This document shows positions 27,567 through 36,709 of a stretch of DNA of 37,032 nt, one piece after another. The stretch comes from Gammaproteobacteria bacterium (GTDB lineage Bacteria > Pseudomonadota > Gammaproteobacteria > SZUA-152). Location: positions 1-37,032 of the forward strand of contig DRKN01000093.1 in NCBI GenBank assembly GCA_011051755.1. The letters are read 5' to 3'. The notes beneath the pieces were generated by a model, which saw only the letters and a program-made list of their open reading frames with translations, was not told the origin of the DNA and ran no database searches. The position numbers and the translations under genes are program-made. Numbering within the stretch: the stretch's first letter is position 1; each line of letters opens with the position of its first letter.

Positions 27567-29204
27567 TCAGTCCTCCGCCGCCCGGCCGCGTTGAGGGAAT
27601 AGCCCCTTGGGTCGTTTCTGTATGAACAGGATGATAAAAATCAGCACCAGGATCTTTGCCAGTACCGCCCCGGCCCAAGGCTCTATCAGTTTGTTGATGA
27701 CCCCAAGACTCATACCGGCCACCAAGGTACCCCACAGATTACCGACACCGCCGAATACCACCACCATGAAGGAATCAATAATATAGGCCTGACCGAGATT
27801 GGGACCTACATTGGTCAGCAGACTCAGTGCCACGCCGGCCAAGCCGGCAATGCCGGAGCCCAAGCCAAAGGTCAATGCATCAACCCATGTTGAGCGCACG
27901 CCCATGGCGCGCGCCATGGTGCGATTTTGTGACACCGCACGAACTTGCAAACCCAGGGTCGTTTTTTTCATCACCATAATGAGAGCCGCAAATACCGCCA
28001 GACAGAAAAGAATGATGTATAATCGATTCCAGGTTAGCGCCAACACTTCATTGATTTGCCAGGCGCCGGACATCCATTCCGGTGTCTCGACACTACGATT
28101 CAACGGCGAAAAAATCGTACGCACCATTTGCTGCAAAACCAGACTGACACCAAAAGTGGCCAGCAGGGTTTCCAGTGGACGACCGTATAAATGGCGAATG
28201 ACACTGCGTTCAATGGCAACGCCCACCAGCCCGGAAACAATAAAGGCCGCTGGAATGGCCACCAGTATCGAAGCGCCAATATTGTTCGGCATTAATAGCT
28301 GAACCACATAGGTGGTGTAGGCGCCGATCATCATGAGTTCGCCGTGGGCCATATTGATAACCCCCATCACACCGAAAGTGATGGCAAGGCCAATGGCCGA
28401 TAACGCCAGTACCGAGCCCAGGCTCAGGCCAAAAAATACTGTTTCGGCCTTGGCATAAAGATCACGTTTATCGTTGATCTTCTTGATGGCTGAGAGGGCC
28501 GCGTTTTTTAGTGCTTCAGTTGGTGCCTGATAGTTTCTCAATGCATTCATGGCTGAAGAATTGAGGCTTTGGGAAAGTGTTTCGATGGCTGATCGTTGTT
28601 CGGTTTCATTACCATTTTCAATCTGAATGACGGCCAGCAGTGTTCGCATGGTGGTAATTACCCGGCTGTCGGTTTCATTTTTTGCTGCTTTTTCAATCAA
28701 ATGGGAGGCGCTAAGATCGGGGTTTTTCAAAAGCTCCTGTGCGGCCGCCAGTCTGATGTCAGCATCCTTGTGTTTGAGCTGAATTACCGCGAGCAGTTGA
28801 CGAATGGTGCTGCGCAGACGGTTATTGACTTTTACTTTCTTAAAGCCGCGCCTGTTTTTCTGGCTTATCTGTTCACCATAAAAAACGGGGCTGAAGGTAT
28901 AGTGCTCCCCGGTTTCTTGTAAAAAATACAGTGCCTTGTTGTGTTTGGAGTAATATAGCTGTCCTTCCAGCATGGCCTTCATGACGGCAAGGGCTTGCGG
29001 TGGGTTTTGCCGTGCGATGGTTTCAAGGGCTTTGGCTTTGTTGTTGTAGTTTTTACTGGACAGCGTTTTCCAGGCATCATCCAGTAAATTGTTACCTGGT
29101 ATTTCTTCGGCCATAACCTGTGGGGCAGGGATACTGATAATGCACAGAAACAGCAATAGTGAAATCGGTTTTTTTACTAGAGCTGCTATTGAAAATGGCG
29201 ACAT
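27567..29204 (-). CDS. urtB: Urea ABC transporter permease UrtB
   Basis: About 545 aa with signal peptide, N-terminal helical-repeat region and LivH-like C-terminal permease (GVMGVINMAHGELMMIGAYTTYVVQ), as in UrtB. Confidence 0.95.
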   Translation of the reverse strand: MSPFSIAALVKKPISLLLFLCIISIPAPQVMAEEIPGNNLLDDAWKTLSSKNYNNKAKALETIARQNPPQALAVMKAMLEGQLYYSKHNKALYFLQETGEHYTFSPVFYGEQISQKNRRGFKKVKVNNRLRSTIRQLLAVIQLKHKDADIRLAAAQELLKNPDLSASHLIEKAAKNETDSRVITTMRTLLAVIQIENGNETEQRSAIETLSQSLNSSAMNALRNYQAPTEALKNAALSAIKKINDKRDLYAKAETVFFGLSLGSVLALSAIGLAITFGVMGVINMAHGELMMIGAYTTYVVQLLMPNNIGASILVAIPAAFIVSGLVGVAIERSVIRHLYGRPLETLLATFGVSLVLQQMVRTIFSPLNRSVETPEWMSGAWQINEVLALTWNRLYIILFCLAVFAALIMVMKKTTLGLQVRAVSQNRTMARAMGVRSTWVDALTFGLGSGIAGLAGVALSLLTNVGPNLGQAYIIDSFMVVVFGGVGNLWGTLVAGMSLGVINKLIEPWAGAVLAKILVLIFIILFIQKRPKGLFPQRGRAAED

Positions 29205-29265
29205 ATGTGGTCTCATTTTGAATGCTTAAAACTCAAGGGTGCATCTAACAATCACCGATAAATAA

Positions 29266-29316
29266 AGGGGCATAAACTACAAACGAATCAACCATTCATT
29301 TGCAGCCTATGTCCCC
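29266..29316 (-). terminator. Putative terminator/attenuator hairpin between urtA and urtB
   Basis: Minus strand: GGGGGACATAGGCTGCAAATGAAT-GGTTG-ATTCGTTTGTAGTTTATGCCCCT followed by TTATTTAT; imperfect long stem. Confidence 0.5.
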
Positions 29317-29380
29317 CTTCTCTAAAAACGTGAAAATACAACTGTATTTTTTTCGATATTCATGTCACTCAATATCATGG

Positions 29381-30676
29381 CTAGTAGTTTTGGCCACTGC
29401 ACTTTTTCGTTTTGACATTGTAGCTTCCGCAAGACAGCGGTGTGCGCCAGTCCGCAATCAGATCCTTGGAGCCCGGTAGATAGTCGGACCAGGCATCACC
29501 CGCCACCAGCCCCGAGGTCTCCCAAACAATATCAAATTGGCCATCTTTCTGAATTTCACCGATCAGTACCGGTTTAGTGATGTGGTGATTGGGCATCATT
29601 GCCGAGTATCCCCCGGATAAATTGGGTACACTGACACCGATCAGCGCTTCCTGAACGGCTGAGGGATCCGTGGTGCCGGCTTTTTCAACGGCCTTCACCC
29701 ACATGTTAAAGCCGATGTAGTGTGCCTCCATGGGGTCATTCGTCACCCGTTTTTTGTCCTTGATGAACGTTTTCCAGGCACTAATGAAGTCTTCATTTTC
29801 ATCCGACTCAACGCTCATAAAGTAATTCCACGCAGCAAGGTGGCCGACCAGAGGCTTGGTGTCAAGGCCGGAAAGCTCTTCTTCACCGACCGAAAATGCA
29901 ATCACGGGAATATCTTCAGCAGAAATGCCCTGATTGCCCAGTTCCTTATAGAAGGGGATATTAGCATCGCCATTGATCGTCGATACCACCGCGGTTTTCT
30001 TGCCAGCACTACCGAATTTTTTGATATCGGAAACGATGGACTGCCAGTCGGAATGACCAAAAGGTGTGTAATTGATCATGATGTCTTTTTCAGCGACGCC
30101 TTTTGCAAGGAGATAGGCCTTAAGGATCTTATTGGTGGTGCGTGGGTAGACATAATCGGTGCCAGCCAACACCCACCGTTCGACACCAATATCATCCATC
30201 AGATATTCAACGGCAGGTATGGCTTGCTGATTCGGTGCCGCACCGGTGTAAAACACATTTTTTGAGGATTCTTCACCTTCGTATTGCACGGGATAGAACA
30301 AAATGCTATTGAGTTCCTCGAATACCGGCAGTACGGATTTACGGGAAACAGAAGTCCAGCAGCCAAAGACCACATTGGTCTTGTTCTTGGAAATAAGTTC
30401 GCGCGCTTTTTCTGCGAACAAGGGCCAGTTGGAGGCCGGATCGACAACGACGGCTTCGAGTTTTTTACCCAGTAGGCCACCTTTCTTGTTTTGCTCATCG
30501 ATGAGCATCAGCATGGTGTCTTTCAGGGTGGTTTCTGAAATGGCCATGGTGCCGGACAATGAATGCAATATACCAACCTTGATGGTGTCTTCGGCCCAGG
30601 CCAGACCCGCGCTGGCCAGGGATAAGGTGGTGATTGCCGTTGCTAACGCCAGTTTTTTCAGCGTTGTTCTTATCAT
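29381..30676 (-). CDS. urtA: Urea ABC transporter substrate-binding protein UrtA
   Basis: Signal peptide then EDTIKVGILHSLSGTMAISETTLKDTMLMLIDEQNKKGGLLGKKLEAVVVDPASNWPLFAEKARELI. Confidence 0.97.
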   Translation of the reverse strand: MIRTTLKKLALATAITTLSLASAGLAWAEDTIKVGILHSLSGTMAISETTLKDTMLMLIDEQNKKGGLLGKKLEAVVVDPASNWPLFAEKARELISKNKTNVVFGCWTSVSRKSVLPVFEELNSILFYPVQYEGEESSKNVFYTGAAPNQQAIPAVEYLMDDIGVERWVLAGTDYVYPRTTNKILKAYLLAKGVAEKDIMINYTPFGHSDWQSIVSDIKKFGSAGKKTAVVSTINGDANIPFYKELGNQGISAEDIPVIAFSVGEEELSGLDTKPLVGHLAAWNYFMSVESDENEDFISAWKTFIKDKKRVTNDPMEAHYIGFNMWVKAVEKAGTTDPSAVQEALIGVSVPNLSGGYSAMMPNHHITKPVLIGEIQKDGQFDIVWETSGLVAGDAWSDYLPGSKDLIADWRTPLSCGSYNVKTKKCSGQNY

Positions 30677-30709
30677 GATCGACTCTCCTGTTCTGTATAG
30701 GCGGTATGC

Positions 30710-31849
30710 TTAAATCTGGAATTGCATGCCAAAGGTAACGGCGGTGGTGTCATCACCCTTGGCGCCACTGGCATTGGCGTCACCATTGGTCACATTCAGG
30801 TTTAATCTGAGATTATGGCCTGAGATCACATAGTTGACGCCTAGCTCGGTCAGTGAGCTGCTTACGCCTGCCGAGGGACTGTTATTGGTGTAGCGCACAT
30901 AAGGTTGATACATTCCCGGGCCGCCGGTGTTGCCTAGCAGATAAGCAAAGCTGGCAAAATAGGCCTTACCATCAAACATCGAAAAGACCGGTGTTGCCGC
31001 ACGGGTGGAGACGTCAAAAGACTTGTACTCCGCTTCGACCGTGACCGCTGCGCCACCGGTCAGCGGCTTTTCAAACAGGCCATCGATGGCATAGCCCGTG
31101 AATGAACCCGATTGTGTGAACGTGCCATATCCGTCATCCTGTGATTGAACCGAAAGGGCCAGGGTCAGGATGTCACCGCCTTTGCCAAAATAGGTGCTGC
31201 TGGTGTAGTAGCCCGGATTGGATTCCTGATCCAGGATGTTGTACGCAAAACGGGCCGTGTACAAGGGCGCATCACTCTGGTTTTCAGCACCGCTATAGCC
31301 ATCAAATATGCCGACCGCATACTGGAATTTTCCCAAGCTACCCCAGGCGGTGATGCCTTCGTCACGGCCGTAAGTACCGGCCACGCCATTGGCGCCATTA
31401 TTGATATCGTTGTCTGACGGATAAAGTGGAACGGTATATTGTCCCCAGGTCAGTCCATAAAACGGGCCATTCATTTCTATGCGATCAGCCGGGGTCAGCA
31501 TGCGGCCCATCCACACATTGAATGCCTTGCCGGGTTCATACTGGATGATGGCGTCCAGCACACCATATTCACCCCACATCTTGTCGGTGCCAAAATAGAA
31601 CTTGAAATCTTTAGTGGCTTGGCCGGAGACATACAGGCGCATGTTTTCCAGGTTAAAATTACTGGCGCGGCTGCTACCATCGGGTGCGGCATCACTCACC
31701 GAGGCAATGGAGGTGCGGATACCGGCGCCAAAACTGACCCAACGGGTATCGTCAATGACAATTTTCCCACCGGCCAGAGCCGGCGTGCTGCTTACAGCGA
31801 GTAGGCCACCCACAAGCAGTGACGTCCCAACTACATTTTTCATTTGCAT
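30710..31849 (-). CDS. Outer-membrane beta-barrel porin-like protein, first gene of the urt/ure unit
   Basis: Likely start MQMKNVVGTSLLVGGLLAVSSTPALAGG; alternating beta pattern (MRLYVSGQATKDFKFYFGTDKMWG, YAVGIFDGYSGAENQSDAPLYTARFAYN) and C-terminal FGMQFQI; 33-nt gap to urtA. Confidence 0.75.
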   Translation of the reverse strand: MQMKNVVGTSLLVGGLLAVSSTPALAGGKIVIDDTRWVSFGAGIRTSIASVSDAAPDGSSRASNFNLENMRLYVSGQATKDFKFYFGTDKMWGEYGVLDAIIQYEPGKAFNVWMGRMLTPADRIEMNGPFYGLTWGQYTVPLYPSDNDINNGANGVAGTYGRDEGITAWGSLGKFQYAVGIFDGYSGAENQSDAPLYTARFAYNILDQESNPGYYTSSTYFGKGGDILTLALSVQSQDDGYGTFTQSGSFTGYAIDGLFEKPLTGGAAVTVEAEYKSFDVSTRAATPVFSMFDGKAYFASFAYLLGNTGGPGMYQPYVRYTNNSPSAGVSSSLTELGVNYVISGHNLRLNLNVTNGDANASGAKGDDTTAVTFGMQFQI

Positions 31850-31964
31850 TTCGAGTTTCCTGTGGCTACAGCCAATGGCCGATGAGAGATCGACAAATGT
31901 CAATGGAAAGCGCTGAAAATGCGATAAATGAACAGTTCCGGCGGCTTTCTTGAGGTTTTAGCTG

Positions 31965-31994
31965 GATCCCGCAAGCACGAGTACTTGCAGGATC
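31965..31994. promoter_or_regulatory. Inverted repeat in the divergent porin / NCS1-kinase intergenic region
   Basis: GATCC-c-GCAAG-CACGAGTA-CTTGC-a-GGATC. Confidence 0.5.
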
Positions 31995-32302
31995 TAAGTG
32001 CTAGTCTATCGATGCATGGACAGGGGGAGAATTCGTCATGTGGCACAGCGGCATACGTCAAATGACGCATGGTGGAAAAATGCTGTTTAGGCTAGGGGCT
32101 GTTCTCCATCATTTCGACCGTCCTGCCGGTGCGCATTTTTTGTCCGCCAAGGCGGCGCGAGTGCCGTGTGGTTGGTCCACATCAGCGAGCGCCAACGCCG
32201 TTGGGTGAACAATGAGCAGCGGCCCCTTTGGCGTCATTTATCAGCGAATTTGCGGTAGACTTACTCATATCGGTGTTTATCTCAGCTCATCTGAGCCGGG
32301 CG

Positions 32303-32329
32303 ACTGACCGCCACGCGGTGGCGGCCAGT
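32303..32329 (+). promoter_or_regulatory. GC-rich hairpin just upstream of the NCS1-kinase start
   Basis: ACTG-a-CCGCCAC-GCG-GTGGCGG-c-CAGT, ending about 17 nt before the GTG 32346 / 32 nt before the ATG 32361. Confidence 0.45.
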
Positions 32330-32345
32330 GCCGGCGATGCAATAG

Positions 32346-35300
32346 GTGCAACAGATCTCGATGAACAAGAATAAAGACGCACAACGCATCCGGCGCGAGT
32401 ACAACCAGTGGGTAGCCAATGAAACGTTGGAAGACTATGCCCTGCGTTATACCGCCAAACGGGCACGACGCTGGTCCACAGCTTGGGTTGCCAATACCGC
32501 GTTGGGCATTATTTCTTTCCTGGCACTGGAGGCCATCGGCGGCACCATCACCCTGAATTACGGTTTCACCAACGCCATGTGGGCGATAGTGGTGGTGGGA
32601 GGCATTATCTTTCTGTCCGGGTTGCCACTAGCCTATTATGCCGCGCGCGATGGCATCGATGTCGACCTTCTCACCCGTGGCGCCGGTTTTGGCTATATCG
32701 GTTCCACCGTTTCATCACTGGTTTACGCCTCATTCACCTTTATATTCTTTGCCATTGAAGCAGCAATCATGTCGATGGCCATCAATATGACCACGGGCAT
32801 TCCGATGTCGCTGGCCTATCTCATCAGCACCATCGTGGTGATTCCTCTGGTGACTCACGGCATCACGCGTATTTCCCATTTTCAGGCCTGGACACAACCT
32901 TTGTGGCTATTTCTGCAAATCCTGCCGTTGGTGTTTATCGGCATGCACGAGTCTGAAGCCTTTTCACAATGGCTCACGTTTGGCGGTTCTGCTGCCGGGG
33001 GAGAGCAAGGGTTTCAACTGCTGCTGTTTGGTGCGGCGGCAGCGGTGATTTTTCCCCTGATTGCCCAGAATGGCGAACAGGCCGACTTTTTGCGGTTTTT
33101 GCCGGAGCGAACCCAACAGAATAAAATCCAATGGTGGTTGGCCGTGGTGGGCGCCGGGCCGGGTTGGGTGATATTTGGTGTCATCAAGCTGTTTATTGGC
33201 TCATTTCTCGCCGTGCTCGCCCTGAATCACGGCTTATCTTCCACCTTGGCTGATGACCCGGCACATATGTATGCCGTGGCATTTAGCTACATTACGGTGA
33301 ATCCCGATATGGCGCTGTGGCTGGCGGGTATTTTTGTGGTCATTTCACAGTTGAAGATCAATGTTACCAATGCCTATGCCGGATCTATCGCCTGGGGTAA
33401 TTTTTTCTCACGGTTGACGCACAGTCATCCGGGGCGTGTGGTGTGGCTGCTGTTCAATGTGACGATTGCCCTGATGCTGATGGAGCTTGGACTTTATCAG
33501 GCCTTTGAAAGTATTTTGATTACCTACGGCTGTCTGGTGGTCGCCTGGGTGGCTTGCGTGGTAGCGGATCTGGTGATCAACAAGCCGCTGGGCCTGAGTC
33601 CGGCGCATATCGAGTTCAGACGCAGCCACCTGTACGACATCAACCCAGTGGGTGTGGTATCGATGTTTATCGCCTCTTGCGTCGGTATTCTCGCTAATTG
33701 GGGGCTTTTTGGCGAGATTGCAGAGGCCCTGGCCGCCTTCATATCTTTGCTGATCCCCTTTGTTACGGTACCACTCATCGCCTGCCTCACTCGGGGGCGG
33801 TATTATCTTTGTCGTCAAGCGGAGGAGGATGCCGTGCCTGGATCGCCACATAAGGAAACACAACAACGTTGCCAGGTCTGTGAAAACTGTTTTGATCACG
33901 AAGATATGAGTCAGTGTCCGAGTTATGATGGCGCGATTTGCTCATTGTGCTGTGCATTGGATTCCCGTTGTGGTAATCAGTGCCGCCCGCATGCCCACTT
34001 ATCGGTACAATCATCGTCACTATTCAGTCGGATACTGCCGGCGTTCATTCACCAGCGACTGCATTCTGTCACGGGACATTTTTTGGGCATGTTCTTCATA
34101 ACCACCGGCATTATCGCAGGTTTGCTTACGGTGGTTTTTTATGGTCAGCAGAACAAGACAGAAGCTGATTTGATATTAATCAGCGATGCATTATGGCAAG
34201 TATTTTTCCTCTTGATGTTGATCACCGGTGTCTTGGTCTGGCTTTATGTGCTGGCCCAGCAAAGTGCCCGCTTCGCTCTCAATGAAACACGGCTTCAAGC
34301 AGAATTGTTGGCCAATGAAGCAGAGGCACATGAGCAAACCGCAATAGAATTGGCGCAGGCACGTGATACGGCCAATGCAGCCAATCAGGCTAAGTCGCGC
34401 TATTTGTCAGGCGTTAGTCATGAATTAAGGACACCACTGAACACCATTTTTGGTTATTCCCAGCTAATGGAGGCCGACACCCGGCTGGATGCAAAAAACC
34501 AAAAAATTTCATCGGTGATAAGGCGCAGTAGTGAACATCTTGCAGATGTCATTGAAGGCCTGCTGGAAATTTCAAAAATCGAGGCGCATAAATTTGACTT
34601 GCGCCGTGATACGGTGGATCTGCGTTTGTTGATTCAACAGCTTGACGACATGTTTCGGCCATTGGCCAAGGATAAAGGCATTGATTTTATTGTTATTTGT
34701 CAGGCGGAACTGCCCCGGTTTGTTTCCACCGATGAGAAGCGGCTGCGACAAATCTTATTGAATTTGCTGTCCAACGCCATAAAATTTACCCTTGAAGGTA
34801 AAGTCGAGTTGCAAATCACCTACCGGAATCAGGTTTCCCGCATGATCGTCAGAGATACAGGCATCGGCATTGCCAAGGATGACCAGTCGAGGATTTTCGA
34901 ACCTTTTGAGCGAGTACATAATAAACAGACTCAATTGATTAGTGGTACTGGGCTGGGTTTGTCGATTAGCCGCCTGCTGGTAGAAATGATGGGAGGCAAT
35001 CTTGAACTGAAAAGTCAGCTTGAACAGGGCACGGAGTTTTGTCTGAGTCTTTTTTTACCGAGCGTGGACGAGCGGCTTACGGTGAATCAGGATCATGCCA
35101 ACATCTGTGGTTATGAAGGGAAATCTCGCCATATCATGATTGTCGATGATGAAAGCAGTCATCGGCATCTGATAAGTGATTTATTGCAGCCGCTAGGTTT
35201 TGTCGTTCATCAGGCAGAGTCGGCCGAACAGGCATTTGCCCTGTTGGAAGGACGGCTTCAGTCGATTGATTTGTTCTTGCTGGACATCAATATGCCTGAA

Positions 35301-35762
35301 GTGAATGGTTGGCAGTTATTGGAAGAGCTTCGCCAGCGTGGTTTCAAAAAATCCATCATCCTCCTTTCGGCCGATCCGTATGAAAATGCCACTTTGCAGC
35401 AAAAAGAGACGGGATTTGATGCTTATATCAATAAGCCGGTGCGTATTGAAAAACTGCTTAAACAATTGCAGCGCTGTCTCGATTTGCAGTGGCGAGGCAT
35501 TCAAGAAATTTCGCAAACAAATTCAAGGGACAGCGGCAATGGTGAAGCATTCCTTCCAGATCCTGACACAATGGATTCATTGAGAAATTTTGCAAGCATG
35601 GGTTACTTGAAAGGGGTGATGGAATGTATTGAATCTCTTGAATCACAGTATCCACAATCGCCCTGGGTTGCAAAAATAAGAGCACTAACGGATAAATGTG
35701 ATCTCGATAGTATTGTCCACATGATTGGTGAACTGGCTGGATCCAATGGCAGGGAACCCTGA
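32346..35762 (+). CDS. NCS1-family permease domain fused to Cys-rich segment, histidine kinase and receiver (hybrid transporter-sensor kinase)
   Basis: N-terminus YNQWVANETLEDYALRYTAKRARRWSTAWVANTALGIISFLALEAIGG is NCS1/CodB-like with multiple TMs; CQVCENCFDHEDMSQCPSYDGAICSLCCALDSRCGNQC; two further TMs; H-box SHELRTPLNTIFGYSQLM; N/G boxes NLLSNAIKFT, DTGIGIA, GTGLGLSIS; receiver IMIVDDESSHR...LFLLDINMPEVNG...INKPVR. The start could be ATG 32361. Confidence 0.9.
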   Translation: MQQISMNKNKDAQRIRREYNQWVANETLEDYALRYTAKRARRWSTAWVANTALGIISFLALEAIGGTITLNYGFTNAMWAIVVVGGIIFLSGLPLAYYAARDGIDVDLLTRGAGFGYIGSTVSSLVYASFTFIFFAIEAAIMSMAINMTTGIPMSLAYLISTIVVIPLVTHGITRISHFQAWTQPLWLFLQILPLVFIGMHESEAFSQWLTFGGSAAGGEQGFQLLLFGAAAAVIFPLIAQNGEQADFLRFLPERTQQNKIQWWLAVVGAGPGWVIFGVIKLFIGSFLAVLALNHGLSSTLADDPAHMYAVAFSYITVNPDMALWLAGIFVVISQLKINVTNAYAGSIAWGNFFSRLTHSHPGRVVWLLFNVTIALMLMELGLYQAFESILITYGCLVVAWVACVVADLVINKPLGLSPAHIEFRRSHLYDINPVGVVSMFIASCVGILANWGLFGEIAEALAAFISLLIPFVTVPLIACLTRGRYYLCRQAEEDAVPGSPHKETQQRCQVCENCFDHEDMSQCPSYDGAICSLCCALDSRCGNQCRPHAHLSVQSSSLFSRILPAFIHQRLHSVTGHFLGMFFITTGIIAGLLTVVFYGQQNKTEADLILISDALWQVFFLLMLITGVLVWLYVLAQQSARFALNETRLQAELLANEAEAHEQTAIELAQARDTANAANQAKSRYLSGVSHELRTPLNTIFGYSQLMEADTRLDAKNQKISSVIRRSSEHLADVIEGLLEISKIEAHKFDLRRDTVDLRLLIQQLDDMFRPLAKDKGIDFIVICQAELPRFVSTDEKRLRQILLNLLSNAIKFTLEGKVELQITYRNQVSRMIVRDTGIGIAKDDQSRIFEPFERVHNKQTQLISGTGLGLSISRLLVEMMGGNLELKSQLEQGTEFCLSLFLPSVDERLTVNQDHANICGYEGKSRHIMIVDDESSHRHLISDLLQPLGFVVHQAESAEQAFALLEGRLQSIDLFLLDINMPEVNGWQLLEELRQRGFKKSIILLSADPYENATLQQKETGFDAYINKPVRIEKLLKQLQRCLDLQWRGIQEISQTNSRDSGNGEAFLPDPDTMDSLRNFASMGYLKGVMECIESLESQYPQSPWVAKIRALTDKCDLDSIVHMIGELAGSNGREP

Positions 35763-36709
35763 TGCAGAGATTCAAGGACAAGACAACCGTGCTGGTTGTG
35801 GATGATTCACCGGATTCGTTGAGCATGGTCAATCTTGCTCTGGATGAAGCGGGCATTGCGGTTTTGATCGCACTCAATGGTCAACAGGCCATGAATGTAC
35901 TTGAGAAAATTACGCCCGATATCATTTTAATGGATGCCATGATGCCGGTGATGGACGGTTTTGAATGTGCCGGTGAGATCCGCAAGCGATTACCGCTGAT
36001 TCCGATTATTTTCATGACCGGCCTCAGTGACGTTGAGCACATCGTCAAGGCTTTTGACGCCGGGGGCAATGATTACATTGTCAAGCCGATTCACCCCGAG
36101 GAATTACTGGTGCGTATCCGTCAGCACATCAACAGCACACGCATGTTGATGGAGGCGCAAAAGGCGCTGGATTCACTGCGTCAATATGTCTTTTGCATCG
36201 ACAATCGAGGACATATTTTATGGGCGACCCCAGAGGCTCAAACCTTGTTGGATCAAGCACAAACAGCAGCGGACTCAATAAGGCTGGAGGAACGCTTCAG
36301 TCGCTGGTTACCCAATGGTCAGATTGGACACGATTTGGCCTTGCCCGTGAGCAAACAGGACACGATGCTGACAGTGTACTATTTCAAACAGACCGAAGAA
36401 GATGAATATCTTCTAAAAATCCAATCGCCCAATGTTGAAATTGATCCGGCAATTCTGGAACAGAGGTTGGCCATAACCTACCGTGAAGCAGAAGTTTTGC
36501 TTTGGTTGGCGCACGGTAAGACCAATCGGGAAATTGCCGAAATTCTTGAAATGAGTCCGAGAACCGTGAATAAACATCTGGAGCAAATGTTTCCCAAGAT
36601 CGGCGCGGACAATCGTACCGTTGCCGCCTCCGTTGCCATACAAATTATCCTCGGTGGGCGTATTGGGCGTCCACCAAACCAGGAATACTCTATTCAGGAA
36701 ATTAAATAA
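35762..36709 (+). CDS. Response regulator: REC, PAS-like linker, LuxR-type HTH
   Basis: TGATG overlap with the hybrid kinase; TVLVVDDSPDSLSMV...IILMDAMMPVMDG...YIVKPI; YVFCIDNRGHILWATPEAQTLL; LAITYREAEVLLWLAHGKTNREIAEILEMSPRTVNKHLEQMFPKIGADNRT. Confidence 0.93.
   Translation: MQRFKDKTTVLVVDDSPDSLSMVNLALDEAGIAVLIALNGQQAMNVLEKITPDIILMDAMMPVMDGFECAGEIRKRLPLIPIIFMTGLSDVEHIVKAFDAGGNDYIVKPIHPEELLVRIRQHINSTRMLMEAQKALDSLRQYVFCIDNRGHILWATPEAQTLLDQAQTAADSIRLEERFSRWLPNGQIGHDLALPVSKQDTMLTVYYFKQTEEDEYLLKIQSPNVEIDPAILEQRLAITYREAEVLLWLAHGKTNREIAEILEMSPRTVNKHLEQMFPKIGADNRTVAASVAIQIILGGRIGRPPNQEYSIQEIK

Noticed and set aside
32148-32163. Possible minus-strand sigma-54 site (CGGCACTCGCGCCGCC)
   Set aside because: GG-N10-GC spacing fits, but the -12 TTGC is absent (CCGC) and it is about 300 bp from the porin start; too weak to call.
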